A stretch of 64,000 nt of DNA from Clarireedia homoeocarpa (GCA_001465935.1 LNKV01000049.1:124001-188000), one strand, 5' to 3'. Counted from the stretch's first letter, positions 44,792 through 56,197 are shown. Notes: a model not told the origin generated them from the sequence alone. Program-made: numbers and translations.

Positions 44792-47241
44792 ATGGGACAG
44801 GCCCCTCTGGATGAGAAGATCCATACTGATATCACCTGGATTGGCCGCAATGATTTCGTTGTACTACAGTCGTTGATTGCTGCGGTATCCCACATCAAGT
44901 CATACGGGTTCAAGAGGCTCCTCAAAAATGATCGATCAATCAAATCCAAATTAGCCCTAATCGGTTGGCAAGCTATTGCAAAGGAAAAGCGTGATTCGGT
45001 TAAGGCATTGATCCCGAAAGAATGGCGTCTGGATCATGTCCCTTCGATAATCGAACAACGGGATGTTACTGGCAAGTACATTCAGCAGTTCCTCTCAGAT
45101 AGAGAAATCGAAATCACCGAGACGGATGCTGTCGGTATTGTGGAGAAGACTACTACGGGGGTATGGACAGCACGGGAAGTGTGCGAAGCTTTCTGCCACC
45201 GAGCAGCATTAGCCCATCAATTAGTCAGTTCAGAAGATATAAACTAGAGGTACCTTTTCTAACTGCTTTGCAGGTTAACTGTCTGCATGAGATTTTCTTC
45301 GATGAAGCTATTGCGGAAGCACAAAAACTAGACGATTACTATGCTGATCACCAAAGGCCTATCGGTCCGTTACATGGACTTCCAGTCAGTTTGAAGGATC
45401 AGTAAGACGACAATTGTAACATGGAAAACCCTCACTAACGTCTTTCCAGATTTCATGTAAAAGGTGTAGAAACTACCATGGGATATATTGGCTGGGTTGG
45501 AACCTTCCAAGGTGAGAAAGCTACAGGCAAGGAGCGATTCTACGAGAGTTTAATGGTCAAGGAACTCCGAAGCCTTGGCGCTATACTCTTCTGCAAAACT
45601 AGCGTGCCCCAAACTTTAATGGCGGGTGACACCCAAAACAACATTTTTGGTATCACGGAGAACCCCAAAAATAGGCTTTTGGGGCCTGGTGGGAGCTCGG
45701 GGGGTGAAGGTGCTCTGATAGGACTCAAAGGAAGTCCAGTTGGTTTCGGTACGGATATTGGTGGCAGCATCCGTATTCCAGCTGCATTCAATGGCCTGTA
45801 TGGCATGCGACCATCTAGCGGTCGATTGCCGTTTGAAGGCCTTGCAAATAGCATGGACGGTCAGAATACAACTCTTTCCGTTGTTGGTCCTTTAGCTACG
45901 ACTGCACGTTCTCTAAAATTCATAACAAAAGCCATCCTCAGCACTGAGCCATGGTTGCACGATCCTCTAGTGTGCGAAATCCCATGGCGGGATGAGCATG
46001 AACAATCGATTATTGGTCTCAATGGTTTAACGGTGACTGATGGTAATTTTAACGCCAATAGTACTTCTGAACTTGACAGCATCCCCAAGGCCAACGACAG
46101 CTGTCAAACTAACAGTGTCTCAAAGTTCCATGTCAACGATAGCTCCACTGCGAATGGCGTTCCCAAGACCAGCAGCGGCAAACTCGCTTTTGCGCTCATG
46201 GTAAGTGACCAAGGGGTGTCACCTCAACCTCCTGTTGCCAGGGCTATCGAAATGGTCATCGATGCAATTAGGAAACTTGGACACACAATCATTGAAGTGA
46301 GTGAGATTTTGTTTGTTGACTCACTACTCATTACTATCGGGATAATGAAGCAAAGTAACTTTAAAGTATGCTAACTTTCATGCCCCTTAGTGGGATCCTC
46401 CTTCTCATCAACGTGGTAATGCTATAGGTGTACGTATCCCCAAGCTTCAACGTTTCCTAGCCATTCTAATGACGAGTAGAGCGAGGCGTGGAAATTTGAT
46501 GGAGGAAAAGATAGTATGTGATATCTTGGATCCTCGTCACATTCTTTGCTCACATGAAGTAGTTTACAATGCACTGGCGCTCTCCGGCGAGCCTGTGATT
46601 CCCCAACTCAAAGAATATTACGGCATTCTCACACCCCAAATGACTGGTTTTGAGATTGCCGAGGTCAACAGGAAGAAGAGGGAGTTCCAGAAGGAGTATA
46701 TGGACTACTGGAATAGCACTTGCGAGCTCACGGGGACTGGCAGACCTGTGGATGCTATCATCACCCCGTTGGCTCCTATGCCTGCCAATATTAGGACGAG
46801 TTCTAGCTACATAGGTGAGCTTTCATTCCTCTCATCTGTCAATCATTTTTCATGAAATTCTAACACCTATGTATCCTCCAGCATACACCACATTCGTTAA
46901 TCTCTTAGATTACACCGCCTCGATTCTACCTGTCACAACCGTCGACAAAAACATCGATCTATTCGATCACAATTACAAACCACTGAACCCGGCAGATGAA
47001 AAGCTCTGGAAATCTTGTACGTGCAATTGACCCATGACTCATTGAGCTTCTCCACCACATTTCTCTTATCAGTTTCACCAACTAAGCTTTTTTAAATTTT
47101 TTCCACGAGCTAACACGTAATATAGATGACCCAGAAATCTACAATGGGGCTCACGTTGGGATGCAAATAGTTGGAAGGAGGTTTCAAGAGGAGAAAATCC
47201 TCGCTATCACGGAGATGTTGGCACAAGCATTAGAGAAATAA
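44792..47241 (+). CDS. Amidase-signature hydrolase (acetamidase-like)
   Basis: Amide hydrolase of about 660 residues in eight exons; introns are 45224-45273, 45402-45449, 46297-46390, 46430-46479, 46514-46562, 46815-46881 and 47017-47125. The catalytic Lys lies in GLPVSLKDQFHVKG (joined across intron 2), the cis-Ser in GPGGSSGGEGALIGLKGS and the nucleophile Ser in GTDIGGSIRIPAAFNGLYG, a complete triad. The C-terminal part (NALALSGEPVIPQLKEYYG, DYWNSTC, YTTFVNLLDYTASILPV) fits fungal acetamidase/GMC-type amidases. The N-terminus is about 55 residues longer than usual before LIGWQAIAKEKRDSV. A 45-residue Asn/Ser-rich insert of imperfect repeats follows LTVTDG. Exons 4 and 5 are only 39 and 34 nt; they were placed by homology to the AWKFDGGKDIYNALALSGEP segment. 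Confidence 0.88.
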
Positions 47242-47898
47242 ATCTAGATATGGATATAGATTTGGATTTGGATTTGGATTTGGGTGGGCATTTTTGGGCT
47301 TTATAGATTAGACACGGTGCATAGATACCAATGCTGCGAGTTATCTTCAGGGGGGTAAACACCAGACGCATTTATCGAATTACTTCAAAGCAACGGAGTT
47401 GGGTAGTTTAACATTAGTTACTAGAGAAAGTAGAGTATTTGGAATAGAATCTTGGCATTTGCTTCTCACACGACTCTTTCGTCTCGTCTCGTCTCGGTTT
47501 TTGCAGGCCTTTAACCCAAGTACCACGTAAATCCTCGTCTGATCCTAGCGGCTCGTTATGCTTTCTTTCTGCATATTTCTATGTACGTAGGTAGGATCTT
47601 GGACTAACTTTCTTTGATTTAGTCTAGCCCTAGAAGCAGAAGCATTCTTTCAACCCCGCCCCACCCTACAGTATCTATCTGATCCACAATTTGGGTCCCT
47701 CCATCTTCCCTGCAAGAGGGGGGTTTGAGAAATCCGACAACCATAGTCCGTTTCCTCTCCACTAAAATCATCCAAAGAGATTTCTTCTAATCGAAAAGAT
47801 TAGCAAAAAGAGTAGTAGGGTAGGTAGATAGGTGAATCGTCCCCCCTCCCCCCCCCTTTCCCCCAAAAAGGGTAAAATTGGAAGAAGAATGATGATAT
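47242..47898. other. Intergenic region between the amidase and the tRNA
   Basis: Holds the amidase 3' UTR with a short (GGATTT)n repeat near 47260-47281. No other gene was recognised. Confidence 0.5.
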
Positions 47899-48005
47899 TC
47901 CGAATCCGGGAATCGAACCCGGGGCTTCTCGGCTCGTTTGTCGGGACTAGGAGGAGTCGGGACTGACTTGAAAGCGAGATATGTTAACCCCTACACTAAT
48001 TCGGA
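47899..48005 (-). tRNA. tRNA-Glu (anticodon UUC) with a 36-nt intron
   Basis: A complete cloverleaf folds on the minus strand. The acceptor stem TCCGAAT pairs with ATTCGGA, the D arm GTGT pairs with ACAT, the anticodon stem TCTCG pairs with CGAGA, and the T arm CCGGG TTCGATT CCCGG is perfect. The loop reads C-T-TTC-A-C once a 36-nt intron (47933-47968) is removed after position 37, the standard place for nuclear tRNA introns. Mature length is 71 nt before CCA addition. The anticodon TTC decodes GAA, and GAG by wobble. Confidence 0.93.
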
Positions 48006-48312
48006 TGGTTGATTGTGGTTGGTGATTAGTAAGAGAAGGTGTTGTTTGGGCTTATATTGGGTGATAGAGAAGGTTGGAGGGAGAGGTTGGAAAGAGGGAG
48101 AGGGGGAGAGGGGTGATACATAGATGATAGATCGAATGTTGGCTAGGGATCCGGATTTGATGGGACCAGAAGGATGTGAATTCGAGACAAGTAGAAGACA
48201 CTACCCTGATACAGTTGATTTCGGTCCTAGAATCCCGCCTTCTGGTACCCGGTTGTCGATGTTGGCTCGCTCATGATATCGAGATTCTATATATGTTCAA
48301 CACAAAGGACAC
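48006..48312. other. Short intergenic region between the tRNA and Swf1
   Basis: No gene seen. It carries the upstream flank of the tRNA (minus strand) and the 3' UTR of Swf1. Confidence 0.5.
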
Positions 48313-49766
48313 CTAATTTACATACCCCTCTGCTGCGGGTGTTCCCTCGCCTTCAATATCCACCTCCTGCCTAGGTACTCTATGATAGACACCCCGTGTA
48401 CCAAGAAACACATCCTTCAAATTATCCAGGAATCCAATATCATACAAATTCTCCACATCCCTCAGACCCCATACTCGTTCCCACTCTCCTTCTCCAATCG
48501 CCACCGGCCCTACAGGATCCTGGCCATCTTGCGTACGTAGAACGATTTGCTGACTCTCTGCTGGCCAGTGTGTCCACGCTGGTTCAATCCTTAGATTCTT
48601 TTCGCGGTTTTCGGCCAATTTTCGTTTGAACACATAACCATCTGACATCTCTGCTGCCCAATCCGACCATTTGAGGGACTCGTTGGTGGTTGTTCCACAC
48701 CAGATTAAGTAGATGTGGTAGCCCAAAAGTCCATAAACCAGTGGGGTGGTGAGAAGACATAGGAGGGTTATTGCTCCAATTCGGGTGTGTTCTTGTAGTG
48801 CCCAACCCCAAATGTTGAAATAACGAGACCAAGTATATCCGCTGCCTACAAATGACCAGTCCGGAAACCTCTCAGCGATAAAGACCGAGAGAAGGGAATT
48901 ACCAACATAGACGGCGTATGAGGTAAGATTTCCGGTGGTGAAAAGTAGCAGGAGGAAGAAATGTTGGTTGTTGTAGCCCACGCAGTTATTGATGAAAACA
49001 CAATGGTGATCATACTTGGCGATGCAGTGCTTGCAAACATCGCAATGCTTCGACCGTGCGGGTTTGAGTAAGTGACATGTTCGACAAGCATTTCCGGCGT
49101 AGAATATTGTATAGTCGTAAGGATACAGGCTCATTTGATGAACATGGTTAGATGGGAGAATATAGCCGGGGTCACGAGAGGCCGCTAGATAAAGAAATAT
49201 ATAAGGAAAAGACACGAAGATTGCCACATTGATCTTTCGAGAGGTGCTCATCGTTGGCCATGCCGGTGGTATGAACATGATCTCGGATACAGCGAGCAGT
49301 AATATGAAAAAGATCTAAACACTGTTAGTATGTGATGAACGTTACTGCCGTACTGGCAACATGATCCCATGAAGCTCCAAAGCACAAAGACAAGCCACTT
49401 GACTCAAGCAAGAGCTCCACTCGATACATCTAGGCGTCATATCTAACGTGAAATAGGCTGTGTTCTCACCATAACAACTGGGTGGCGGTCATGCCATAAC
49501 GTGTGTGCTAGCCTTCCGACATAAGCGCTGAAATGACCGTTTGTCAATCTCTTGTCTAATGCTTTGAAGCCACGAGGAATATGAACCCATATTACTCGAT
49601 GCAGGCTTCCTATCGGTGTGTTCCTGTGATCATCTAAGCACTCTGCACATACAAAATGTTTTGATAGGCAAACCCACCTGAGCGCTGGAAGTCTACCAAA
49701 GAAGGCAACGAAGGTGAAGAAGGAAAGTGTAAGCACAGCTCCGGCCACGTTTCTGATGGTCCCCAT
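48313..49766 (-). CDS. swf1: DHHC palmitoyltransferase Swf1
   Basis: ER membrane enzyme that palmitoylates cysteines next to transmembrane segments, for example in SNAREs. It has 414 residues in three exons, with introns at 49624-49677 and 49315-49469 (minus strand). The start MGTIRNVAGAVLTLSFFTF begins directly with a hydrophobic helix; an in-frame ATG at 49820 would add 18 hydrophobic residues. Two further helices precede the cysteine-rich domain CRTCHLLKPARSKHCDVC, CKHCIAKYDHHCVFINNCVG, with DHHC as the active site. Two more helices follow, then a cytosolic tail with TTNESLKWSDWAAEMSDG, the TTxE-type motif of the family. Yeast Swf1 has the same plan. It is divergent from Rap1, with 549 bp between start codons. 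Confidence 0.9.
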
Positions 49767-50315
49767 ATTGTAAAAGAGTATGGCTATGGCTGTAAGATCA
49801 ACAACATGAAGGAAAACCACAAGGAAAGGAACAAATCATGTCGCTCGATAACCAAATCAATGAGCTCTGGTATGGCGACGTCGAGTGCAAATGTTGTGGT
49901 CTAGTCCTCGCCTTTCGCTCTCGCTTTAGAACTAGCTCTAGCTTTAGTCTTCAGCCCCCTCGGAGTTTTGTTTTGCCAAGCCCGACAAAGAATTGGGCAT
50001 GTGATAGGCTGAACAGAAATCGCGATTCACCATCTCCCCAGACCCAGATTCTAGTACTATCCGAACGCGTCAACCGTCCAAATTCATCCCGACTTTTGAA
50101 GAATCGTTGGAAGAATCACTCGGACGGATGGCCCACCAAGGAAACATACGTGCTTTTACGCATCAATTCGCTAGCTGACTCGATCGTTCGAGGTTGCGAC
50201 AGGTAATTTGGGTCATCTGAATCGCTATAGAAGTGCCGTTTGCGACAAACCACGTCGCCGCCTGAAGCTATCTTGAATCACCCGGGAAATAAATCACGAG
50301 GTCTAGACAAACAAC
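49767..50315. promoter_or_regulatory. 549-bp divergent intergenic region of Swf1 and Rap1
   Basis: Carries both promoters. A 122-codon ORF at 49838-50206 on the plus strand is Ser/Arg-rich, has no family features and is not called. Confidence 0.45.
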
Positions 50316-52935
50316 ATGTCTGTTTCGATCGTGCACCAAGGTGCAGGAGGTGGGGGTGACCTCTTTGCAAACTTGAAGTTCTTCCTCGTACAACGTATGC
50401 CTTCGCGATCGCATTATATCGACTTAATTAAGGTATGTATATATGGTTCAGGCGTAACATGTATCGTGTACTGACCTTTGCGTTAGTCAAATGGTGGAGA
50501 GATAGCAAAGCTTGAGAAAATGGCAGATATTGTGATTGCGGACCATGCGAGGAAAGATGCTCCTCCGGGATCTGTCTCTTGGAAATTCATCGATGAGTCT
50601 GTTAAGGCGGGTGAACTCAAAGACATTGAAGATCATTGCTGCGGTGCCGGTGCTTCTGCTAGCAGTTCTCGCCAAAGTCGAGGTAATCAACCTAATAAGA
50701 CTACCCGCAACTTATTTACAGCACAAGATGATCACGTCTTGACGCAGTGGGTAACCAAGGCAGCACGTAGAGGCCTCGCTACGAAAGGCAATGATATTTA
50801 CACACAGCTTGAAGCGTTGGTAAGATTTTTTCTTCCCTTGGTGCTTTGGAATGCTAAGAACCTTGCAGTATCCACAGCATACTGCACAGTCCTGGCGAGA
50901 TCGGTGGGTGAAGCAACTCCTACCTAGACGTCCACAAGACTATCCCTTCGAAGAGCCAGATGATATCTCAATACCTAATCCACATCCTCCCAATGGAAGG
51001 GGTGCAGCCAGTATACTGCTTTCGCGTCAGAAGGTCTCAAGTAGCGCAACTGAGCCAAAAGCCAATCAGTCTTACTCCACTAATAGTTCTAAAAAGCCCG
51101 TCTCGCCCATGAAACCAAAGGACTCTGAGCGGGGAATGGTGTTCACGGAAGAAGATGCTGCTTATCTCCGCAGTGAATTTGAACATATCTTGAACGTGAG
51201 TGGGGACAAAGAGATCGACGCATGGGCGACATGGGCAGATACGGTAAGCTACTTCGTGACAAATTTGTTTGCATTTATAGTAATGTACTTTTTGCTGCAG
51301 TACCCAGGTCACAGTGCACAAGAATGGCGAAATTATTTTCACGAAGACTTCAAGCCTCGTGAATTGGCGAGACGAAAGGCAAAAGCAGCGAAGAAACCTG
51401 CACCGTCGCGGCAAAAAGATAGAGATCGTAGCCCTTCAAGATCCGATCTGTCGAAGAAATGCAAGGATCCAGAGAGTATGGCAAACTCCAAACTCCCCCA
51501 AACGAATAAGGACCCAGACCAAAAGCAGAGTGTTGCCCGTCCTGTAACACCTACCCAGAAGGTGGAAAAGAGGACGGATACCAGCCCCCATACGCCAAAT
51601 GACAAGCAATACAAGGCCGAAGCGGTAGACATTATCAAGGCGCTTCAGCTTCTCTTACATGATGAGGATCGGTTCGAGACATCTCTGAGAGATTTTATAA
51701 GGGAGATGGAAAGTGACGAAGATGATACTGATTTGGAACTTTTCCCCACCATATGCGAGAGGAGAGTCTCTCTCTTCGAACTATGGCGAAGTGTGATGTC
51801 ATACGGCGGCTTTGAAGAAGTGAATGAAAAGGCACTGTGGCCAACGGTAGCGGATAGACTACACTACCCACTTGCGTGGCATGCCAGAGCAGCCGATGCT
51901 CTTCGAAAATGTTACGAAGAATTCCTCTTTAGCTTCGAAGAAGCAGTCAAAACGCAGGCCAACGAACCAGGTACGGTGGAGCTTTCGACTTCTCAGGAGG
52001 ATGCTTTGCTTCAAGATCAACTATTAGGTACCATTCAACGTAAAGCCGCAAAGTCTTTCATTGACGATGAAGCGACATATGAGGATGACCTCGACCAGCC
52101 TACATCACCAATCAGAATGTCTGGGAAGAGGTCAGCTGGCAATAAGAAGCGCGAGTTATACTCAGACGATAACGAGCCGAGTAGGAAACGTGCTAAAAAT
52201 GGTAAAGGCAAAGCGCCGGCGGTCCTGGAAATCGCATCAACTCCAGAAAGCATTATCAACGGTACACACAGAACCCCGCGTAAATACCAAGAATCGCCCT
52301 TGAAAAATACACGGGTTGACGATCAATCACCTGATAATAATAGCGACGTTGAGGGGGAAGAACTCCCCGAGTTCATCCGTCCAAGTCTACTGTCTGGGAG
52401 AACCAGTGCCGCCGGGCCCTCATCGTCGAGGACTGAAGCTATAAAAGCTCTTCTCGAGCCCGAAACTCAAGATTTCCATTTCCCCGACCTCGATACCAGT
52501 GTAATGCACTCATCACCTCCAGCAAGAATGCCCAAACAACCTTCGCCCATCCTGGACTCAGCCCCCCACGAAGAGTCATCCACGCAATCCCTACCTGAGA
52601 CTGATGAAAACAACAACAGCGACAACAACAGCGAGGAAGTAAATGCCTTCATCGATAGCCGCGTGGCTCTGGGCTACCCGGAGGATATCGTTACTAAAGC
52701 ATTAACAGCAACGACGATGGAGACGGGCGATGCGACGGTTGTTATGGAGATGTTGAGGAATGGGGCTCCGATCCCGGATGATATGGCGGGGGTGTGGACG
52801 AAGGAGGATGATGAGGCATTGGGGGACGAGGAGGGGGAGGGGTTCAGGAGAGTGCGGGAGAAACATGGTGAGTGGAGGATTGAGCCGCGGAGACGCTTTT
52901 TGGAAGAGCTGAGGGAGGTGGCGGAGCAGGATTAA
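50316..52935 (+). CDS. rap1: Telomere-associated protein Rap1
   Basis: Shelterin-type protein that controls telomere length and silencing. It has 819 residues in four exons; introns are 50433-50486, 50820-50868 and 51244-51300. A BRCT-like domain covers about residues 20-90 (SNGGEIAKLEKMADIVIADH, then SVSWKFIDESVKAGEL). A Myb domain lies near 110-170 (FTAQDDHVLTQWVTKAARRG, then HTAQSWRDRWVKQLLP). A second Myb-like unit lies near 239-294 (MVFTEEDAAYLRSEFEHIL, then HSAQEWRNYFHEDFKP). A long charged, disordered region contains basic KKRELYSDDNEPSRKRAKN. The C-terminal RCT domain near 720-819 (INSxV-like FIDSRVALGYPEDIVTKALT, then DATVVMEMLRNGAPIPDDM) normally contacts a TRF/Taz1-type partner. 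Recruitment through that partner is the expected mode in filamentous fungi. Intron 3 is in frame and stop-free. Confidence 0.9.
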
Positions 52936-53912
52936 TTACTTATTTGTGGTGAAGGGAGGCTGTTAATTTGGGTTTCTTCTGGAATGGAGGCTTCATGATA
53001 CCCGGGATTGGGACTTAGACAGGGCTTTCTGGTGTTGGTATGCAATAATATATGGATTTTAAATGTCGCTGGTTATGAGGATATCCAGATCTCTATTTGG
53101 GGATATTTTCTGATTGATATTTGCATCTGCTGCATCTGATGAACGAGCAAAACGACAGGAATTCTTGATTATGGGATAGACGGTGCGTGGTACAAGACCA
53201 GCAGACATGCTTTCCGCTTTCACGTGGCGATCAAAGGTGTCCAGATGTGACATGTACCATCGTATGCAGTGTGGTCTGTTTCCAAACTCGGTCTCCAAGA
53301 TCCACGCATTTTCAAACTCGGTCGTCATGTAGACCGACTCCATCTTAACGCGCATTGGCTGAACACGGATCGGCTTAAGGCTCACCGCTTTCGAGAGCAC
53401 ACATGCTCCGAGCCTCATAAGGTTTAGTGACGAGAAAAAGTGGCCGTGGGTGGCTTTTCAGCGGCAGGGATTGTAGCGTTGCAGCAAGCATTCGAGAACA
53501 AAAAACGTCAAGATCCCGTGGGAACGGGCAATTCGAGAAACAGGTGAGCGAGATCGATGACAATCCCATTCTATATTTCCTACTGCTCGTGTGCTCTTTA
53601 AATTTTTATATATATCCTCACATCCTCAGATCCTCACAACCACACGAAAAGACCGCTTGACGGATTCACATATCCTCCTCTATTCGCAGATATCATTTCT
53701 TTCAACTTGTTACGCACTTGCGACCCACATACTCCATTCTGTACAACCCTGGAGCCATACCTGGACATTCATCACTGTTAATTGTCGAATCAATCTATTT
53801 GACGTCAGCAATCCAGTCCATCCTTTTCGATACATTCGCTGCGACAACTTCCACTACTTCTCAAAAAGTTCATGACTCTGCCTCATCTGGCCAACAAGCG
53901 ATTTCTATAACA
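52936..53912. other. Intergenic region upstream of the flavoprotein fusion
   Basis: No supported gene. A 119-codon minus-strand ORF at 53059-53418 lacks recognisable features. The plus-strand frame of the next gene is open from 53718, but that part is probably 5' UTR. Confidence 0.45.
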
Positions 53913-55793
53913 ATGGCAGACCAAGCACGAGCTTTCCGCAGAGAATCCTTTCGAAGTTTCTCCAACCATTCCTCATCCTCGTCGATCGCGGATATGCGAG
54001 TGAATCCTTCACAAAAGCTTCGAGTTCTCGTGGCCTCAAATGGATCCAAGGATGTGGCGCAAGCACTACCACTCGTTGTGAGGTTGTCAAAGAATCCTAA
54101 AATCGAAACTCGAGCGATAGTCGACGAAGAATCATGGCCATCATACCGATTATCGCAAGAGACTTTAGCATATCAGAACAGGTGTTTCAGGCCGAGAGAG
54201 ACAGACGAGGCGCAAAGGAGCATAGCACAAAGTCAAAATGAATTTTTCCGGCAGGAGGCTTTTGAATTGTGCGACTGGGCAGATATACTCGTTCTAGCAC
54301 CTATCGATGCCGACACTTTCGCGAAAATGTTGCACGGCATAACTGACTCTCTGCTGCTCGAAATTCTCCGTGGATGGGACGTATCGAAGAAGATATTGCT
54401 TGTACCCGGGATGACAACATTGATGTGGGAGAACCCTTTAACGAAGAAACAATTGAACAAAATACGGAGAAAGTGGCAATGGGTCCGAGTAATGCAACCA
54501 ATACTGTGGCACTACGACGCGAAGGGTGCTGGGAAGTGTTTTGTAGGATGGGATGGTTTCAACGAGCTTGTGGATGTTATTAAAAACCAGGCGGAGCTTC
54601 TGACCATTGGCCACGATGTGGATGTTGCAGCTTCTGGAGCGGCCAGTCTAGCACGGTATAACATGAAGACAGATGCGCTACTACCTCCGGAATTATGGTC
54701 ACTTATCTTCGAATATGTTGGAGATTGGGAGGTATCGAGGGCACTGAATGTCTACGCAAAAATTCCAACACCGGCCGAATGGCAACGAAAATCCGATGAT
54801 GCCAAAGACGAACTACAAACATATATGCGGTCCCTCGAATGGACTATCCTCACCTGTCCGGTCAAGGAAATCATCAAGCAATTAAGAAAAGCACCGGAAA
54901 ATATGAGGGAGCTGTCACCATTATGTGTCAAACTTATCATCAAATTTTGCCTTACTGACATTTTATCATATCTTGAGACGAATCTCAAAGATGTCTTCTG
55001 GGCCACATTCGGACAAAAGCTCCTACCCACAAAAGCTTCCGCGGTTTACGGACGAACGGAAATCTTAGAATGGTGGCGCACATCACCGACATTCCTTTCG
55101 AAAGACTATACTGCCGAAGCAATCGATGGGGCATCAAAAGCTGGATTTGTACATGTTCTTGACTGGTGGAGGAAATCCGGCCTACCGCTAAAATATACCG
55201 AACTAGCTTTAGAGCAAGCATCATCCAAGGGCCATATGTTAGTTTTAGAATGGTGGAAACAAGCCAGTATACCTCACAACGATCCCGAGCGAAGAACTCG
55301 CCATGGAGCACATATGATTGTCGATGGAGAAGCTGTGACAGGCAGTTCGGACGTACTACCTGCTCTCCAACTCAAGCCCGGAAAGGCACTTTTAGCAGCG
55401 GCGCAAAATAACAAACCACTTGTTCTTCGCTGGTGGGATAATTCTGGCATTCCAATCGCCCATTCCGAATCCGTGGCCAAACTTGCGTCGGCGCATGGCC
55501 ATGTCGCTTGTCTAGATACATGGCGCGAACTCAAGGGGGAGAAACTCGCATTCGATAGTCAGGTTCTGGTAGGTCCTACGAAGAACGGCCATGTGGAGGT
55601 GTTGGAGTGGTGGAAGAATTTCAGTCGGGGGTCGGGGGGACGAGTCGAATATAAAACTTGCGATATTGAGGAGGCGCTGGAAGACAGTGTGGGGAACGAG
55701 GGGGTGGCTTTTGAGGTGAGGAGGTGGTGGGCAAGGAATGGTTTGAATTTGGGCGTGCAGGTTAGTGAGTGGACTAGGGTTAAGGTCTTGTAG
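53913..55793 (+). CDS. HFCD flavoprotein, F-box-like and ankyrin-like repeat fusion protein
   Basis: Intronless, 626 residues. Residues 35-230 have the Hal3/PPC-decarboxylase flavoprotein fold: LRVLVASNGSKDVAQALPLV, then CDWADILVLAPIDADTFAKM, HGITDSLLLEILRGWD and VPGMTTLMWENPLT. The three catalytic residues of PPC decarboxylase are all changed: the His before the ELxxWAD motif is Ala, the PxMN Asn is Thr (PGMTT), and no Cys occupies the CGDYG position (LWHYDAKG). Near 256-278, LLPPELWSLIFEYVGDWEV looks like an F-box. From about 380 to the end come six or seven ankyrin-like units built around VLEWWKxxGIP (GFVHVLDWWRKSGLP, KPLVLRWWDNSGIP, GHVEVLEWWKN). A binding role, as in the Hal3 regulatory subunits, is more likely than decarboxylation. 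The start is chosen by context (AACAATGGC); an ATG at 53718 would add 65 residues. Confidence 0.82.
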   Translation: MADQARAFRRESFRSFSNHSSSSSIADMRVNPSQKLRVLVASNGSKDVAQALPLVVRLSKNPKIETRAIVDEESWPSYRLSQETLAYQNRCFRPRETDEAQRSIAQSQNEFFRQEAFELCDWADILVLAPIDADTFAKMLHGITDSLLLEILRGWDVSKKILLVPGMTTLMWENPLTKKQLNKIRRKWQWVRVMQPILWHYDAKGAGKCFVGWDGFNELVDVIKNQAELLTIGHDVDVAASGAASLARYNMKTDALLPPELWSLIFEYVGDWEVSRALNVYAKIPTPAEWQRKSDDAKDELQTYMRSLEWTILTCPVKEIIKQLRKAPENMRELSPLCVKLIIKFCLTDILSYLETNLKDVFWATFGQKLLPTKASAVYGRTEILEWWRTSPTFLSKDYTAEAIDGASKAGFVHVLDWWRKSGLPLKYTELALEQASSKGHMLVLEWWKQASIPHNDPERRTRHGAHMIVDGEAVTGSSDVLPALQLKPGKALLAAAQNNKPLVLRWWDNSGIPIAHSESVAKLASAHGHVACLDTWRELKGEKLAFDSQVLVGPTKNGHVEVLEWWKNFSRGSGGRVEYKTCDIEEALEDSVGNEGVAFEVRRWWARNGLNLGVQVSEWTRVKVL

Positions 55794-55913
55794 ATAAAGG
55801 GAGGTGAATGAATTCTTGACATGTGGTAAATATTATGCATATATGGTGGATGGATGGATGGATGGAAATGGGGTGGGTGTGCATTGGGATGGAGTTGCAT
55901 AGCATAGCATAGC

Positions 55914-55916
<3 letters not shown>

Positions 55917-55968
<52 letters not shown>
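55917..55968. repeat. Poly-T tract, 52 bases
   Basis: Uninterrupted T run followed by GG and TTTATTTATTT. Length may be affected by sequencing or assembly. Confidence 0.85.
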
Positions 55969-55969
<1 letters not shown>

Positions 55970-56197
55970 GTTTATTTTTATTTATTTATTTTAAACATAT
56001 TCAATAACACACAAGGTAATATGTAGCATGCATGCATGCATACAAGGAAAGAATTTGAACTTGCCCTTTTGTTTTTTGATTTCTTTTAACTTGACTGCTT
56101 GCTTGCTTGCTTGCTTTCTCTCATCCCCTGAACCCTCGACCCATCCATCAGCTAACATCTATCTCATAACATCTATCTCATAACATGTCACCTCTCA

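Noticed and set aside
53059..53418. 119-codon minus-strand ORF between Rap1 and the flavoprotein fusion
   Set aside because: It begins with ATG but has no recognisable motif or hydrophobic pattern, and may be chance.
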